In this document: piece after piece, positions 25,484 through 34,462 of the stretch
How the letters are laid out: each line of letters opens with the position of its first letter
Position numbering within the stretch: the first letter of the stretch is position 1
From: Paractinoplanes deccanensis
GTDB taxonomy: Bacteria > Actinomycetota > Actinomycetes > Mycobacteriales > Micromonosporaceae
Reading direction: 5' to 3'
DNA length: 64,000 nucleotides
Assembly (NCBI RefSeq): GCF_016862115.1
Contig: NZ_BOMI01000021.1
Coordinates: 1 to 64,000, forward strand
The notes under the pieces: model-generated
What the model was told of the DNA's origin: nothing
Database searches by the model: none
The model's input: only the letters and a program-made list of their open reading frames with translations
Made by a program: the position numbers and the translations under genes

Positions 25484-25549
25484 CCCCAGCGCACACGCCC
25501 TTGCCCGCGTCGCCCGCTCCGGACGACTGGACTCCCTGGAGGAAGTCTG

Positions 25550-28500
25550 ATGCCACCGATCAGAAGACCCGCCACCCTCATGACGACGGCCCTCCTGCTC
25601 ACCCTCGGCGCCGCCGTGCCGGCCTCCGCCCGCTCCGGCTCGACCGGAGATGTGCGGGTCGAGCGGCTCAGCGTCGACGGCCGCTACGACAACCCGCTCG
25701 GCCTCGACAGCCAACGGCCCACGCTCGCCTGGCAGATGGACGAGGTCCGCTGCCGCCCCGGTGCGCGCGTCTGCCCGGGTGACCGCCAAACGGCGTACGA
25801 GATTCAAGCCGCCGCAACCCCGTCGGACCTGAAGGCGGGACGCCTGATCTGGCGCAGCGGCCGCGTCAGCGGCAGCCGGCAGCAGGCACAGTTCGGCCGC
25901 GAGCTGAAGAGCCGCGACACCGTCGCCTGGCGCGTGCGCGTGTGGGACGCGAACCGCAACGCCTCCGCCTGGTCGGCACCCGCGACGTGGTCGATGGGCC
26001 TGCTGCACCAGGGCGACTGGGGCGCGGCCCGCTGGATCGACTACCCGGAGCGGGCCGAGAACCAGCCGATGCCCCTCTTCGCCCGCCCGTTCGGGGTGAC
26101 GAAGAAGGTCGCCGACGCGCGGCTCTACCTCTCCGGTGTGGGACTGCACCACGCAACCCTCAACGGGCGCGAGATCACCGGCGAGGTGCTCGCGCCGGGC
26201 AACTCCAACTACCAGCTCTCCAGCGAGTACCGCACGTACGACCTCACCTCCGCCGTGCGCGCGGGCGCCAACACGCTCGGCGTCGAGCTCGGCAACGGGC
26301 CGGCGTACGTGCGCCGCAGCGTCACCAACCCCGCAGTGGGGCGCACCTCGCCGTACTCGTGGTGGCAGAGCCAGCTCAAGGGCAGCGGCACGCTGACCGC
26401 GGCCGCCCCGGCCGGCGCCACCAGCATCACCGTGAGCGACACCGCCGGATACCACATCGGCGGCACGGTCAATGTGGACACCGGCGGGGGAGGCGACCGG
26501 CTCGAGTCCCGGGTCATCACCGCCATCGGCACCGGCACCCTCTCGTTCAGCCCGGCGCTGAGCGGCGCGCACGAGGCCGGCGCCAAGGTGACCGGCTCCG
26601 GCAACAACATCGCCGCCAGCGACCCCAGCGCGGGTGCCGCCGTCACGCCGCGCTTCATCGGCCGCCTGGAGATCACGTACCGGGACGGCAGCCGCGACAC
26701 CATCGTCACCGACCGCTCGTGGCGGGCCGCGCTCGGCCCGCTGGTCACCGACGCCTGGTATTCCGGCTCCGACTACGACGCGCGCCGGGAGCAGCCGGGC
26801 TGGAACCTTCCCGGCGCGAACCTGACCGCGACCGCCACCCGCCGCGACGGCACGCCGACCGGCTGGATCAGCGCCGGCATCGCCCCGCCGCCCAACCTGG
26901 CCACCAAGCTCGTGGCCCGCACCGCCGAGCCGGTCACCGTCCAGGAGGAGTTCCGGCCGGTGAGCGTCACCAACCCCGTACCGGGGACGTGGGTCTTCGA
27001 TCTCGGGCAGAACATCGTCGGCTGGCCGCGTCTCGACGTGAGCCGGCTTCCGGCCGGCACGACCGTCAAGATGCAGCCCGCCGAGTCGCTCAACCCGGAC
27101 GGCACGGTCAACCAGGCGTCGCTGATGGGCGGCGGCGGGTCGCGCGGCGTCGACCTGTTCAACACCTACACCACGTTCGGCGGCCGCACCGAGTCGTGGC
27201 ACCCGAACTTCAACTACTTCGGCATGCAGTGGGTCCAGGTCACCGGTCTGCCGGCCGGCTTCGCGCCGGGCAAAGACCTGATCACGGGGGTACGCCTGCA
27301 GGCGGACACGCCGACCGCCGGCACCTTCACCTCGTCCAACGCCCGCGTGAACCGGATCCACATGATGGCGCGCTACTCGTTCGCGGGCAACATCATGAGC
27401 GTCTTCACCGACTGCCCGGGCCGCGAGAAGCTGTCGTACCCGGCGGACTACACGATGCCGATGGGTGCCATCCACCGCAACTTCGAGCTGAACGCCTTCC
27501 TGCGGACCACCATGCGGCACCTCGTCGAGGGCCAGTCGCTGGCGGACACCCCGATGTACGGCAACGTCGCCCTCAAGACGCCGGTCTACGACTGGGGCTA
27601 CTCGGGCCGGTTCGGCGACGAGATCAACTGGGGCAACGCGATCGTGCTCGTCCCGGCGATCCTCGAGCAGCTGTACGGCGATCCGGCGCTCATGAACGCC
27701 TACTACGACCGGATGGTGCGCTTCGTCGACTACATCCAGCGGCAGAAGGCCCAGGGCTTCATCGTGGACGCGGCGCTGGGCGACTGGGTCGGCGACGAGC
27801 CCACCTCCGGGCGCATCACCGGCACGTGGGGCTACTACCTGACCGCTCAGGCCATGGCCCGCGCCGCCGAGCTGACCGGCCGCTCCGCCGACGCGGCCTC
27901 CTACGCCGCGCTGGCCGCGAACATCAAGACCGCGTTCCACGAGGCCTTCTACAACGAATCGCTGAACCGCTACACGGCCACCGGCAACGCCGGCACGGCC
28001 GGAGCGTCGCAGACGGCGCAGGCGCTCGCGCTCGACGCGGGCCTGGTGCCCGAGGAAAAGCGCGGCAAGGTGCTGGAGGCGCTCGTCGAGCTCGTCTACG
28101 CGTACCACCCCAACGGCACCGGCCCGCACCTCAGCGGCGGCACCATCGGCATGGGCCCGATCGTGCGGGTCCTGATGAACGCCGACCGCGACGACGTGCT
28201 GTGGGAGACGCTCCAGCAGAACGACCAGCCCAGCTACGGCTACTTCCTGGCGCCGACGCCGGCCAACCCGTACGGCATGACCACCATGGGGGAGCGCTGG
28301 AACCGCGGCGACTCGAAGAACCACATGATCCTGGCCCAGATCGAGGAGTGGTTCCACGCCGGGATCGCCGGCCTTCAGGTCTCCGGTGACCGGCTGGTCT
28401 TCAAGCCCAAGCCGGTCGGCGACCTGCGGTCGGCTGCCGCCGGCTATGGGGCGGCCCGCAGCAGCTGGACCAAGAAGGATGGTCGTTTCGCCCTCACGGT

Positions 28501-28648
28501 GACCGTGCCGGCCAACACGACGGCCGAGGTCTGGGCGCCCGCCGGGAGCAAGGCCTCCGGCCGTGCCACCTTCCAGCGGACCGAGGGCGCGTACGCCGTC
28601 TTCACCGTCCCCGCCGGAACGCACCACTTCACCGCCTCCGCGAAGTAG
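25550..28648 (+). CDS. Secreted GH78 alpha-L-rhamnosidase
   Basis: 1032-residue exported glycosidase releasing L-rhamnose from rhamnosides. Signal peptide at residues 1-27 (TTALLLTLGAAVPASA). The N-terminal beta domain has NPLGLDSQRPTLAWQMD, and the rhamnosidase N domain has LYLSGVGLHHATLNG. The (alpha/alpha)6 catalytic domain carries FTDCPGREKLSYPAD and ALGDWVGDEPT, and the C-terminal beta domain closes the protein. In the family the general acid is a Glu and several Asp/Glu lie in these two segments. Residues of about 280-360 form an extra beta-type insert (GATSITVSDTAGYHIGGTVN; GTGTLSFSPALSGAHEAGAK) that splits the N-terminal lectin-like part. ATG at 25550 follows GGAGGAAG. Confidence 0.92.
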   Translation: MPPIRRPATLMTTALLLTLGAAVPASARSGSTGDVRVERLSVDGRYDNPLGLDSQRPTLAWQMDEVRCRPGARVCPGDRQTAYEIQAAATPSDLKAGRLIWRSGRVSGSRQQAQFGRELKSRDTVAWRVRVWDANRNASAWSAPATWSMGLLHQGDWGAARWIDYPERAENQPMPLFARPFGVTKKVADARLYLSGVGLHHATLNGREITGEVLAPGNSNYQLSSEYRTYDLTSAVRAGANTLGVELGNGPAYVRRSVTNPAVGRTSPYSWWQSQLKGSGTLTAAAPAGATSITVSDTAGYHIGGTVNVDTGGGGDRLESRVITAIGTGTLSFSPALSGAHEAGAKVTGSGNNIAASDPSAGAAVTPRFIGRLEITYRDGSRDTIVTDRSWRAALGPLVTDAWYSGSDYDARREQPGWNLPGANLTATATRRDGTPTGWISAGIAPPPNLATKLVARTAEPVTVQEEFRPVSVTNPVPGTWVFDLGQNIVGWPRLDVSRLPAGTTVKMQPAESLNPDGTVNQASLMGGGGSRGVDLFNTYTTFGGRTESWHPNFNYFGMQWVQVTGLPAGFAPGKDLITGVRLQADTPTAGTFTSSNARVNRIHMMARYSFAGNIMSVFTDCPGREKLSYPADYTMPMGAIHRNFELNAFLRTTMRHLVEGQSLADTPMYGNVALKTPVYDWGYSGRFGDEINWGNAIVLVPAILEQLYGDPALMNAYYDRMVRFVDYIQRQKAQGFIVDAALGDWVGDEPTSGRITGTWGYYLTAQAMARAAELTGRSADAASYAALAANIKTAFHEAFYNESLNRYTATGNAGTAGASQTAQALALDAGLVPEEKRGKVLEALVELVYAYHPNGTGPHLSGGTIGMGPIVRVLMNADRDDVLWETLQQNDQPSYGYFLAPTPANPYGMTTMGERWNRGDSKNHMILAQIEEWFHAGIAGLQVSGDRLVFKPKPVGDLRSAAAGYGAARSSWTKKDGRFALTVTVPANTTAEVWAPAGSKASGRATFQRTEGAYAVFTVPAGTHHFTASAK

Positions 28649-28655
28649 CCACGAC

Positions 28656-28685
28656 GGCGGGAGGGTCGCCCGCGGCCCTCCCGCC
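28656..28685 (+). terminator. Perfect 10-bp stem hairpin after the rhamnosidase
   Basis: GGCGGGAGGG and CCCTCCCGCC arms around a 10-nt loop, starting 7 bp after the rhamnosidase stop. There is no strong T-run, as is common in high-GC actinobacteria. It probably ends the permease-to-rhamnosidase transcript. Confidence 0.7.
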
Positions 28686-28706
28686 CCTCCCTCGAAGAGG
28701 TTGCCC

Positions 28707-29649
28707 ATGAGCTCAGGGATGACCCGCAGGACGTTGATCGGTGGTTCCCTGTCCGTGGCCGCCGTGGCGGGTCTGCCCGCGCCGGCCCAGGCGCACGGCA
28801 CGGTGGCGGCGACCCGCTACGGCCGCGTGCGTGGACGGCGCGAGGACGGCATCGTCAAGTTCCTCGGCGTCCCCTACGCCACGCCGCCGCTGGGCCGGCT
28901 CCGCTTCCAGGCCCCGCGGCCGCCCCGGCCCTGGCGCGGCGCGCGCGCCGCGGTGGACTTCGCCGCGCCCGCCTATCAGGTGGCCGGCGCCGAGATGGGC
29001 CCCGGCCGCCGGATGCCGGCGCCGTCGGAGGACTGCCTCTACCTCAACATCTGGACGCCCGCCGCCGACCGCAAGCGCCGCCCGGTGATGTTCTACCACC
29101 ACGGCGGCGGCTACATGATCGGCTCCGGCGCCGCGACCGGCCAGGACGGCACGAACCTCGGGCGCCGAACTCGACCGGATCATCGCCACCTTCCGCCGGT
29201 CCCGGCCGGGCGCGACGCCGGCGCAGCTCTACTTCGCCATCACCACGTCGCCGATCTGGCGCGACGCCATCACCATCGCGGAGACGAAGGCGGCGCAGCG
29301 CCGCGCGCCCGCGTTCATGTATCAACTCGCCTACCCGGACCCGGCCGTGGTGCCCGGCACCGACTTCCCGCTCGGCTCGCCGCACGCCTCGGACATCCCG
29401 ATGAAGTTCGCCAACGTCGGCGCGGACGAGCTGCCCGGCAAGCGGGCGACCGCGCGGCACATGAGCGCCCTGTGGGCCGGCTTCGCCCGCCACGGCCACC
29501 CCACGGCGCCCGGCGTGCCCCGCCGGCCCGCCTGCACGCGCGCGGAACGCGCCACCATGGGGATCGACGCCCGGTGCCGGATCGTCCACGACCCGGACCG
29601 CGCCGAAAGGCTCTATGGGGAGGACCGCACGCCCCGGTCGCGCCGTTGA
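28707..29649 (+). pseudogene. Secreted carboxylesterase type B remnant (internal deletion)
   Basis: The ATG at 28707 opens a Tat-like signal (TRRTLIGGSLSVAAVAGLPA). The N-terminal carboxylesterase domain follows: TRYGRVRGRREDGIVKFLGV, PYATPPLGRLRFQAP, EDCLYLNIWTP and the oxyanion motif YHHGGGY. Near 29160 the frame changes to AELDRIIATFRRSRPG, which belongs to the enzyme's C-terminal part (FMYQLAYPDP; HASDIPMKFANVG; HMSALWAGFARHGHP) and stops at 29649. The middle, about 150-200 residues with the GESAGG nucleophile, is gone. The product cannot be active. The last 37 bp overlap the convergent CGNR gene. Confidence 0.82.
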
Positions 29650-30185
29650 GCGGCGCGGCGCATCTTGATGTAGTTGCCGCATCCGGACATCGAGCACCAG
29701 CGGCGCTTCTGGTTGCGGGAGGCGTCGTAGTAGGCCCACCGGCAGGTGTCGCGGTCGCAGACCTTGAGCCGGGTCCACACCTGGTCCTCGGCGCACTGCC
29801 TGATCGCGTCGACGAGCCCGGCGAGGGCCCGGCCGAACCGCTCGTCACCGGCGGAGACCAGGCGAGGCTTCCCACCCGCCAGGCTGAGCCGCACGGGCAC
29901 GGCCGCGAGGACCTCGTCCAGCCCTCGCACCACGGCCGGGTCCGTGCGATGGCCGGCATGGCCCAGCAGCACCTCGCGCAGGCCCTCCCGGAACGCGATC
30001 GCGGTCGCCAGGTCCGGCGAGCGCAGTCGCGTGCCGGGGCGGATCAGGCCCGCGCCGGCGAGCCACGTCCGCAGGGCGTCGGGAGTGCCCAGCGATTCTT
30101 CGTCGATCTGAGGCTCGTACGTGTTGACGAAGTCGCGCAGCAGCCGGGCGGCGGGTGGGACCGCCTCGTCGTCGCTCATCGTCAT
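29613..30185 (-). CDS. CGNR zinc-finger protein
   Basis: About 190 residues. N-terminal ABATE/CGNR domain (LLRDFVNTYEPQIDEESLGT; AIAFREGLREVL) and a C-terminal CGNR zinc finger (KVCDRDTCRWAYYDASRNQK, then RWCSMSGCGNYIKMRRA) with four cysteines for one zinc. It is predicted to be a DNA-binding, stress-type regulator; few members are characterised. Start is ATG at 30185 or 30179. It is divergent from a LacI gene across a 33-bp perfect palindrome, so LacI probably controls it. The 3' end overlaps the dead carboxylesterase. Confidence 0.8.
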   Translation of the reverse strand: MTMSDDEAVPPAARLLRDFVNTYEPQIDEESLGTPDALRTWLAGAGLIRPGTRLRSPDLATAIAFREGLREVLLGHAGHRTDPAVVRGLDEVLAAVPVRLSLAGGKPRLVSAGDERFGRALAGLVDAIRQCAEDQVWTRLKVCDRDTCRWAYYDASRNQKRRWCSMSGCGNYIKMRRAAQRRDRGVRSSP

Positions 30186-30240
30186 CCTCCTCCAGGCGAC
30201 CACCGTAGCGCCTTGACAGCCGCGCGGGCCCCCTGATTCG

Positions 30241-30273
30241 CTTACACCACCAAAACGCTTTTGGTGGTGTAAG
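30241..30273. promoter_or_regulatory. 33-bp perfect palindromic LacI operator
   Basis: Two perfect 15-base arms, CTTACACCACCAAAA and TTTTGGTGGTGTAAG, around CGC. It ends 26 bp before the lacI GTG and lies 55 bp before the CGNR start. The core ACCAAAACGCTTTTGGT is typical LacI-family style. Its length suggests more than one dimer, or an overlapping promoter element. Confidence 0.78.
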
Positions 30274-30299
30274 CACCGGGTGCGGCGGAGGGACGGATC

Positions 30300-31256
30300 G
30301 TGGCCACCACGCTGAAGGACGTGGCACGGATCGCCCGGGTGTCGGTGAAGACCGTCTCCAACGTCATCCACGACCATCCGCATGTCAGCGACGAGGTGCG
30401 CCGCCGCGTCGAGACGGCGATCCGGCAGCTCGGTTACCGGCCCAACCTGGCCGCCCGCGGGCTGCGCCGCGGCCGCAGCGGGTTGCTCACGCTGGTGGCC
30501 CCGCACGCCCCGGGAGTGGTGGAGGCGATCGTCAGCGGGGCCACCGCTCTCGGGTTCCGGGTCGTCCTCGCGCCGCCGGACGCCTCGCTCGCCGAGGGGC
30601 CGGACGTCGACGCGGTGCTGGTCAGCCGCGAAGCGCCGGCCTCCGGACGGCTCGACGCTCTCGCGCCGGCGGGGACGCCCCTGGTCCTGCTCACCGGCAT
30701 CCCCGACCCGCGATATGACTGCGTCGGCCCCGACACCGTCCAGTCGGTCCGGGATGCGTTCGGCCACCTCACGCTCGCGGGCCGTCGGCGTGTCGCGGCC
30801 GTCGGCTCGAACGGCTTCCGGGAGGCGGTGCGCCGCGCCTGGCCGACCCCGCCGGCCGGGCGCCTGAGTCTCGCGTCCGGCAGCGGGCCCGCCGAGGGAT
30901 ATCGGGCCGTCCGGTGGCTCGTCACCGGCGGGCAGCCTCCGGACGCGATCCTCTGTGGCAGCGACCTGCCGGCGGCCGCGGTGATCCGCGCCGTCGCCGA
31001 CGAGGGTCTGCGGGTGCCCGAGGACGTCGCCGTGATCGCCATCGGCGACGGGGAGGCCGGCCGCTATCTCCGGCCGGCGGTGACCACGGTGGCCACCGAT
31101 CCCGCGTTCATCGCCGGGCACGCGCTCGGCCTCGTGGTCCGGCGACTCGGCGACCGGGCCGCGCCCCCGGTCCAGATCGTCGCGCCGCACGTGGTGCTGA
31201 CCCGGGAGAGCACTCGCCCGCTTCGACTTTCAACCCAGGTTCCTAGGATGCTCTAG
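30300..31256 (+). CDS. LacI-family transcriptional repressor
   Basis: 318 residues: HTH (TTLKDVARIARVSVKTVSNV), hinge (RPNLAARGLRRGRSGLLTLV) and a somewhat shortened ligand domain (SLASGSGPAEGYRAVRWLVT; VAVIAIGDGEAGRYLRPAVT). Start is GTG at 30300. It follows the 33-bp palindrome and is presumably self-regulated, with the divergent CGNR gene as likely co-target. No sugar gene is adjacent downstream, so its regulon may lie elsewhere. Confidence 0.85.
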   Translation: MATTLKDVARIARVSVKTVSNVIHDHPHVSDEVRRRVETAIRQLGYRPNLAARGLRRGRSGLLTLVAPHAPGVVEAIVSGATALGFRVVLAPPDASLAEGPDVDAVLVSREAPASGRLDALAPAGTPLVLLTGIPDPRYDCVGPDTVQSVRDAFGHLTLAGRRRVAAVGSNGFREAVRRAWPTPPAGRLSLASGSGPAEGYRAVRWLVTGGQPPDAILCGSDLPAAAVIRAVADEGLRVPEDVAVIAIGDGEAGRYLRPAVTTVATDPAFIAGHALGLVVRRLGDRAAPPVQIVAPHVVLTRESTRPLRLSTQVPRML

Positions 31257-31302
31257 ACGGTGTCTCAGCGGCGGCACAGGGCAGTGCGCCGACCATGCGA
31301 GC

Positions 31303-32187
31303 ATGACGACGCTGACGCAACGGCCCGCCGCGCTGCTCGTCGCGGTGTCGCGGCCCTGGTTCTGGCCGGTGTCCTGGGTGCCGGCCTACCTCGGCACCGT
31401 CCTCGCCGGACACTCGTGGCTGCCGGGCCGGGCCGACGCCGGCCGGGCGGTCGTGGCGCTGCTCATCCTCGGCCCGCTCGTCTGGGCCGCGGTCCTGGCG
31501 CAGAACGACCTGGAGGACCTGCGCAGCGACCGGGCCAACCCGCGCAAGGCGACCGCACCGCTCGTCACCGGGGCGGTGTCCGCCCGGCGGCTGCGAACCT
31601 GGTACCGCGCGGCCGCGCTCGCGTCGGTCGGTGCCGCGTTCCTCGTCGGGCCGCTCTTCGTGCTGGGGGTGGGCGGCGTGCTGCTGCTCGGCTGGGCGTA
31701 CAGCGTGCCGCCCCTGCGGCTGAAGACCCGGCCGGGCTGGGACGTGGCGGTCAACGCGCTCGTGGTGGGTCTCGTCTCGCCCGTCGCCGGCTGGTCGATC
31801 ACCCGCGACCCGTGGCACTTCCCGTGGCCGGTCGCGGTGATCGGGGTGCTGTTCGCGGCCGCGCTCTACGTGCCGACCACGGTGACCGACCTGGCCGCGG
31901 ACACGCAGGCCGGCGACACCACGTTCGCCGTGCGGTTCGGCGCGACGTTCGCCCACCGGCTCGGGATCGGCCTGTGGGGCGCCGCGCTAGCCGTCTCGCT
32001 CGCGTGCGCCGCGTTCGGCCTGGTCGTGCCCCGCTCCACGCTGACGGCCCAGCTCGTCATGGCGCCGATATTGCTGGTCGCGTACGCGGCCCTCACCCGC
32101 CGCCCGACGATCGCCAAGCTGGCGGTCGTCTCGGTGCTGTTCGGGATCCCGACGGCCGGTTTCGCGCTGGCCTACATCAGCGGCTGA
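31303..32187 (+). CDS. UbiA-family prenyltransferase
   Basis: 294-residue polytopic membrane enzyme with about nine hydrophobic helices. The first Asp-rich motif NDLEDLRSD (residues 68-76) and the second, VTDLAADTQAGDTTFAVRFG, are those of UbiA-superfamily enzymes, which transfer a polyprenyl diphosphate to an aromatic or other acceptor using Mg. YSVPPLRLKTRPGWD is also typical. It resembles the chlorophyll-synthase/BchG side of the family more than MenA. The real acceptor is unknown. ATG at 31303, 46 bp after the LacI stop. Confidence 0.85.
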   Translation: MTTLTQRPAALLVAVSRPWFWPVSWVPAYLGTVLAGHSWLPGRADAGRAVVALLILGPLVWAAVLAQNDLEDLRSDRANPRKATAPLVTGAVSARRLRTWYRAAALASVGAAFLVGPLFVLGVGGVLLLGWAYSVPPLRLKTRPGWDVAVNALVVGLVSPVAGWSITRDPWHFPWPVAVIGVLFAAALYVPTTVTDLAADTQAGDTTFAVRFGATFAHRLGIGLWGAALAVSLACAAFGLVVPRSTLTAQLVMAPILLVAYAALTRRPTIAKLAVVSVLFGIPTAGFALAYISG

Positions 32188-32188
32188 G

Positions 32189-32400
32189 TCACCGGTCCAG
32201 CCACGCGAAAGCCTCCGCCCGCATGGCCACATCGAAGACGTGGCCGCGGCCCGGCCAGAGCTTGGTGGTGAGGCGATCGCCGGCCGCGAGTGTCACGGCG
32301 AGCAGGGGCATCCTCGACGTGGCCGGCGAGCGGATGACCGCCTCGCCGAACATCCCGCGCTTCAAGCGGCCAAGGCGTCGAAACGCTGGAACCGGCGCTA
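32189..32400 (-). pseudogene. C-terminal fragment of an alpha/beta hydrolase-like gene
   Basis: The last 40-50 codons before the stop at 32189 read GDRLTTKLWPGRGHVFDVAM then EAFAWLDR. This is the catalytic-His end (GHVFD) of an alpha/beta hydrolase. No start, nucleophile or upstream domain is present; the upstream boundary near 32400 is uncertain. The frame beyond it is antisense to the LysR gene. It is probably a leftover of a larger gene. The rest of the gap, to 32484, shows nothing I can name. Confidence 0.45.
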
Positions 32401-32484
32401 CCTCGGCTTCACCGAGGGCTTGAGTCGCGGCGGCAGCCGGATCGAGGTCCGGAACGGGACCGTCACGCCTTGACGACGTGCGGG

Positions 32485-33396
32485 TCAGCCGAGGGCCTGG
32501 CGGGCCGCCCGGGCCAGGACGTCGCGCAGGTAGCGGTGGCCGGGGTCGTCGTCGTACATCGGGTGCCACCACATCGCCTCGACCAAGGGGGTGGCGTCGA
32601 ACGGGGGCCGCAGCGCGCGGAGGCCGCTGTTGAGGGGGAGCAGCTCGACCAGGTGGCGCTGGAGCAGGGCGATGCGGTCGGTGCCGGCGACCAGGCCCGG
32701 GACGGTCAGGAACGTCTCGGTGACGACCTGCACCCGGGGTTCGATGCCGAGCATGCGCAGCTGGCGGCCGGCCGGGGTGGACGCCGTGGGGCCGTGGAAG
32801 GTGACCGCCCACGGCAGGTCGCGCAGGTGGTCGAGGGTCAGCTCGCCGGCTACCGCGGTGTTGTCGGCGGAGACCACGCAGACCCACTCGTCGCGGTAGA
32901 GGTCCTGGTGGGACAGGTCGGTGACGAAGCCGTGCGGGATGACCAGCAGGTCGGTGGTGGTCAGGACCTGGTCGGCCCGGTCGACGCGTTCGGGCGTGTT
33001 CGCGGCGTAGCGCAGGCGGCTGTGCGGGGCCTCCGCGCCCACCAGCTGCGCGACCGTGTCGCCGAGCACGGCCACCATGTAGTCGCTGACCAGCAGCGAG
33101 AACTCGCGGGACGAGGACGCCGGGTCGAACTCGGGCTGGGCCGTGAACACGCGCTCGACGCCGGCCAGCGCGATGCGGGCGCGTTCCTTGAGCTGCGCGG
33201 CCAGCGGCGTGAGCCGGTATTCGTTGCCGACCCGGGTCAGCAGCTCGTCGCCGAAGTGGCGGCGCAGCCGGGCCAGGGAGGCCGACAGGGCCGGCTGGCT
33301 GAGGCCGAGCTGCGCCGCCGCGCGGGTGACGCCGCGCTGCTGGAGGAGGGCGTCCAGCGCCACGAGCAGGTTCAGGTCCAGGCCGGCCAGGTTCAC
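32485..33396 (-). CDS. LysR-family transcriptional regulator
   Basis: 303 residues from the GTG at 33396 (VNLAGLDLNLLVALDALLQQ). The HTH (GVTRAAAQLGLSQPALSASL) and NodD/LinR-like substrate-binding domain are clear. A further GTG at 33429 would place the start inside the inverted-repeat site at 33421-33460, so the shorter form is preferred. It is divergent from the five-gene aromatic-type operon and is almost certainly its inducer-dependent activator. Confidence 0.87.
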   Translation of the reverse strand: MNLAGLDLNLLVALDALLQQRGVTRAAAQLGLSQPALSASLARLRRHFGDELLTRVGNEYRLTPLAAQLKERARIALAGVERVFTAQPEFDPASSSREFSLLVSDYMVAVLGDTVAQLVGAEAPHSRLRYAANTPERVDRADQVLTTTDLLVIPHGFVTDLSHQDLYRDEWVCVVSADNTAVAGELTLDHLRDLPWAVTFHGPTASTPAGRQLRMLGIEPRVQVVTETFLTVPGLVAGTDRIALLQRHLVELLPLNSGLRALRPPFDATPLVEAMWWHPMYDDDPGHRYLRDVLARAARQALG

Positions 33397-33420
33397 CGCG
33401 CCAGGGTATCCACGGCATTG

Positions 33421-33460
33421 ATGACTCACATCAGAAATCTGCTCTTCCCTGATTCGTCAT
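33421..33460. promoter_or_regulatory. LysR-type inverted repeat
   Basis: ATGAC-N4-ATCAG at the left and CTGAT-N2-GTCAT at the right form an interrupted dyad between the divergent lysR gene and the cyclase operon (ATG at 33482). It fits a LysR activator site plus promoter-proximal half-site. Confidence 0.5.
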
Positions 33461-33481
33461 GGATGGCCGACGGTGTGAGGC

Positions 33482-34447
33482 ATGCAACTGGACCGCACCG
33501 ACCCGGCGGGTGCCATCGCCGAGGCCGCCAAGCGCTGCTCGAACTGGGGGCGCTGGGGCTCCGACGACGTGCTCGGCACCCTCAACTTCCTCGACGAGGG
33601 CAAGCGGCGCGAGGGTGCGGCCCTGGTGCGCCACGGCAGGGCGTTCTCGCTGGCGCAGACCTTCGACACGGACGGGCCGCAGCGGGGCTGGCGGCGGCGC
33701 ACCAACCCGGTGCACACGATGCTCGACACCGGCCTGGACGCCGAGCGGGGCCAGGGCTTCCCGCACGGGCTCGGCGGCGCCGACGACGTCGTGTTCATGC
33801 CGTTGCAGGCCTCCACCCAGTGGGACGGCCTCGGGCACATCTTCGACCACGGGATGGCGTACAACGGGCGCCGTGCCGGCGACGTGGTGACCAGCGAGGG
33901 TGACCGGGTCACCGGCATCGAGACGGCGGCCGCGCACCTCGCCGGGCGCGGCGTGCTGCTCGACGTGGGCCGCGCGCTCGGCGACGGCGGGGAGCTGCCG
34001 GACGGGTTCGCCATCACCGTCGAGCACCTCGAGCGGACCATCGCCGCGCAGGGCGACTCCGCGCGGGTGGGCCGCGGTGACCTGGTGTGCGTGCGCACCG
34101 GCCGGCTGGCCCGGGCCCGCCGGGAGGGCTGGGGCGACTACGCCGGGGGACCCGCGCCGGGCCTGTCGTTCACCACGGCCGGGTGGCTGCACGGCACCGA
34201 GATCGCCGGGCTGGCCACCGACACGTGGGGATTCGAGGTGCGCCCCAACGAGTTCGACGACGCGTTCCAGCCGCTGCACCAGGTGGCGATCCCGCACATC
34301 GGCCTGTTCCTCGGCGAGATGTGGGACCTCGACGCGCTGGCCGCCGACTGCGCCGCGGACGGCCGCTACGACTTCTGGCTCACCGCCGCCCCGCTGCCGG
34401 TCACCGGCGCGGTCGGCGCCCCGGTCAACCCCATCGCCGTCAAGTGA
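33482..34447 (+). CDS. Cyclase-family (kynurenine formamidase/isatin hydrolase-like) hydrolase
   Basis: 321 residues of the metal-dependent cyclase family (PF04199 type). NWGRWGSDDVLGTLNFLDEG and the metal site region QWDGLGHIFDHGMAYNG match the family's HxGTHxDxPxH area in variant form. The C-terminus contains FQPLHQVAIPHIGLFLGEMW. Members hydrolyse amides or lactams such as N-formylkynurenine and isatin. It is the first gene of the operon, 85 bp from LysR. In an aromatic pathway it may open a lactam or amide ring. Substrate is unknown. Confidence 0.8.
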   Translation: MQLDRTDPAGAIAEAAKRCSNWGRWGSDDVLGTLNFLDEGKRREGAALVRHGRAFSLAQTFDTDGPQRGWRRRTNPVHTMLDTGLDAERGQGFPHGLGGADDVVFMPLQASTQWDGLGHIFDHGMAYNGRRAGDVVTSEGDRVTGIETAAAHLAGRGVLLDVGRALGDGGELPDGFAITVEHLERTIAAQGDSARVGRGDLVCVRTGRLARARREGWGDYAGGPAPGLSFTTAGWLHGTEIAGLATDTWGFEVRPNEFDDAFQPLHQVAIPHIGLFLGEMWDLDALAADCAADGRYDFWLTAAPLPVTGAVGAPVNPIAVK

Positions 34448-34462
34448 CGAAGGACTGCTGAC

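Noticed and set aside
32240..32473. Plus-strand frame ending KRWNRRYLGFTEGLSRGGSR
   Set aside because: It overlaps the hydrolase remnant in antisense, has no ribosome site, and I find no family match.
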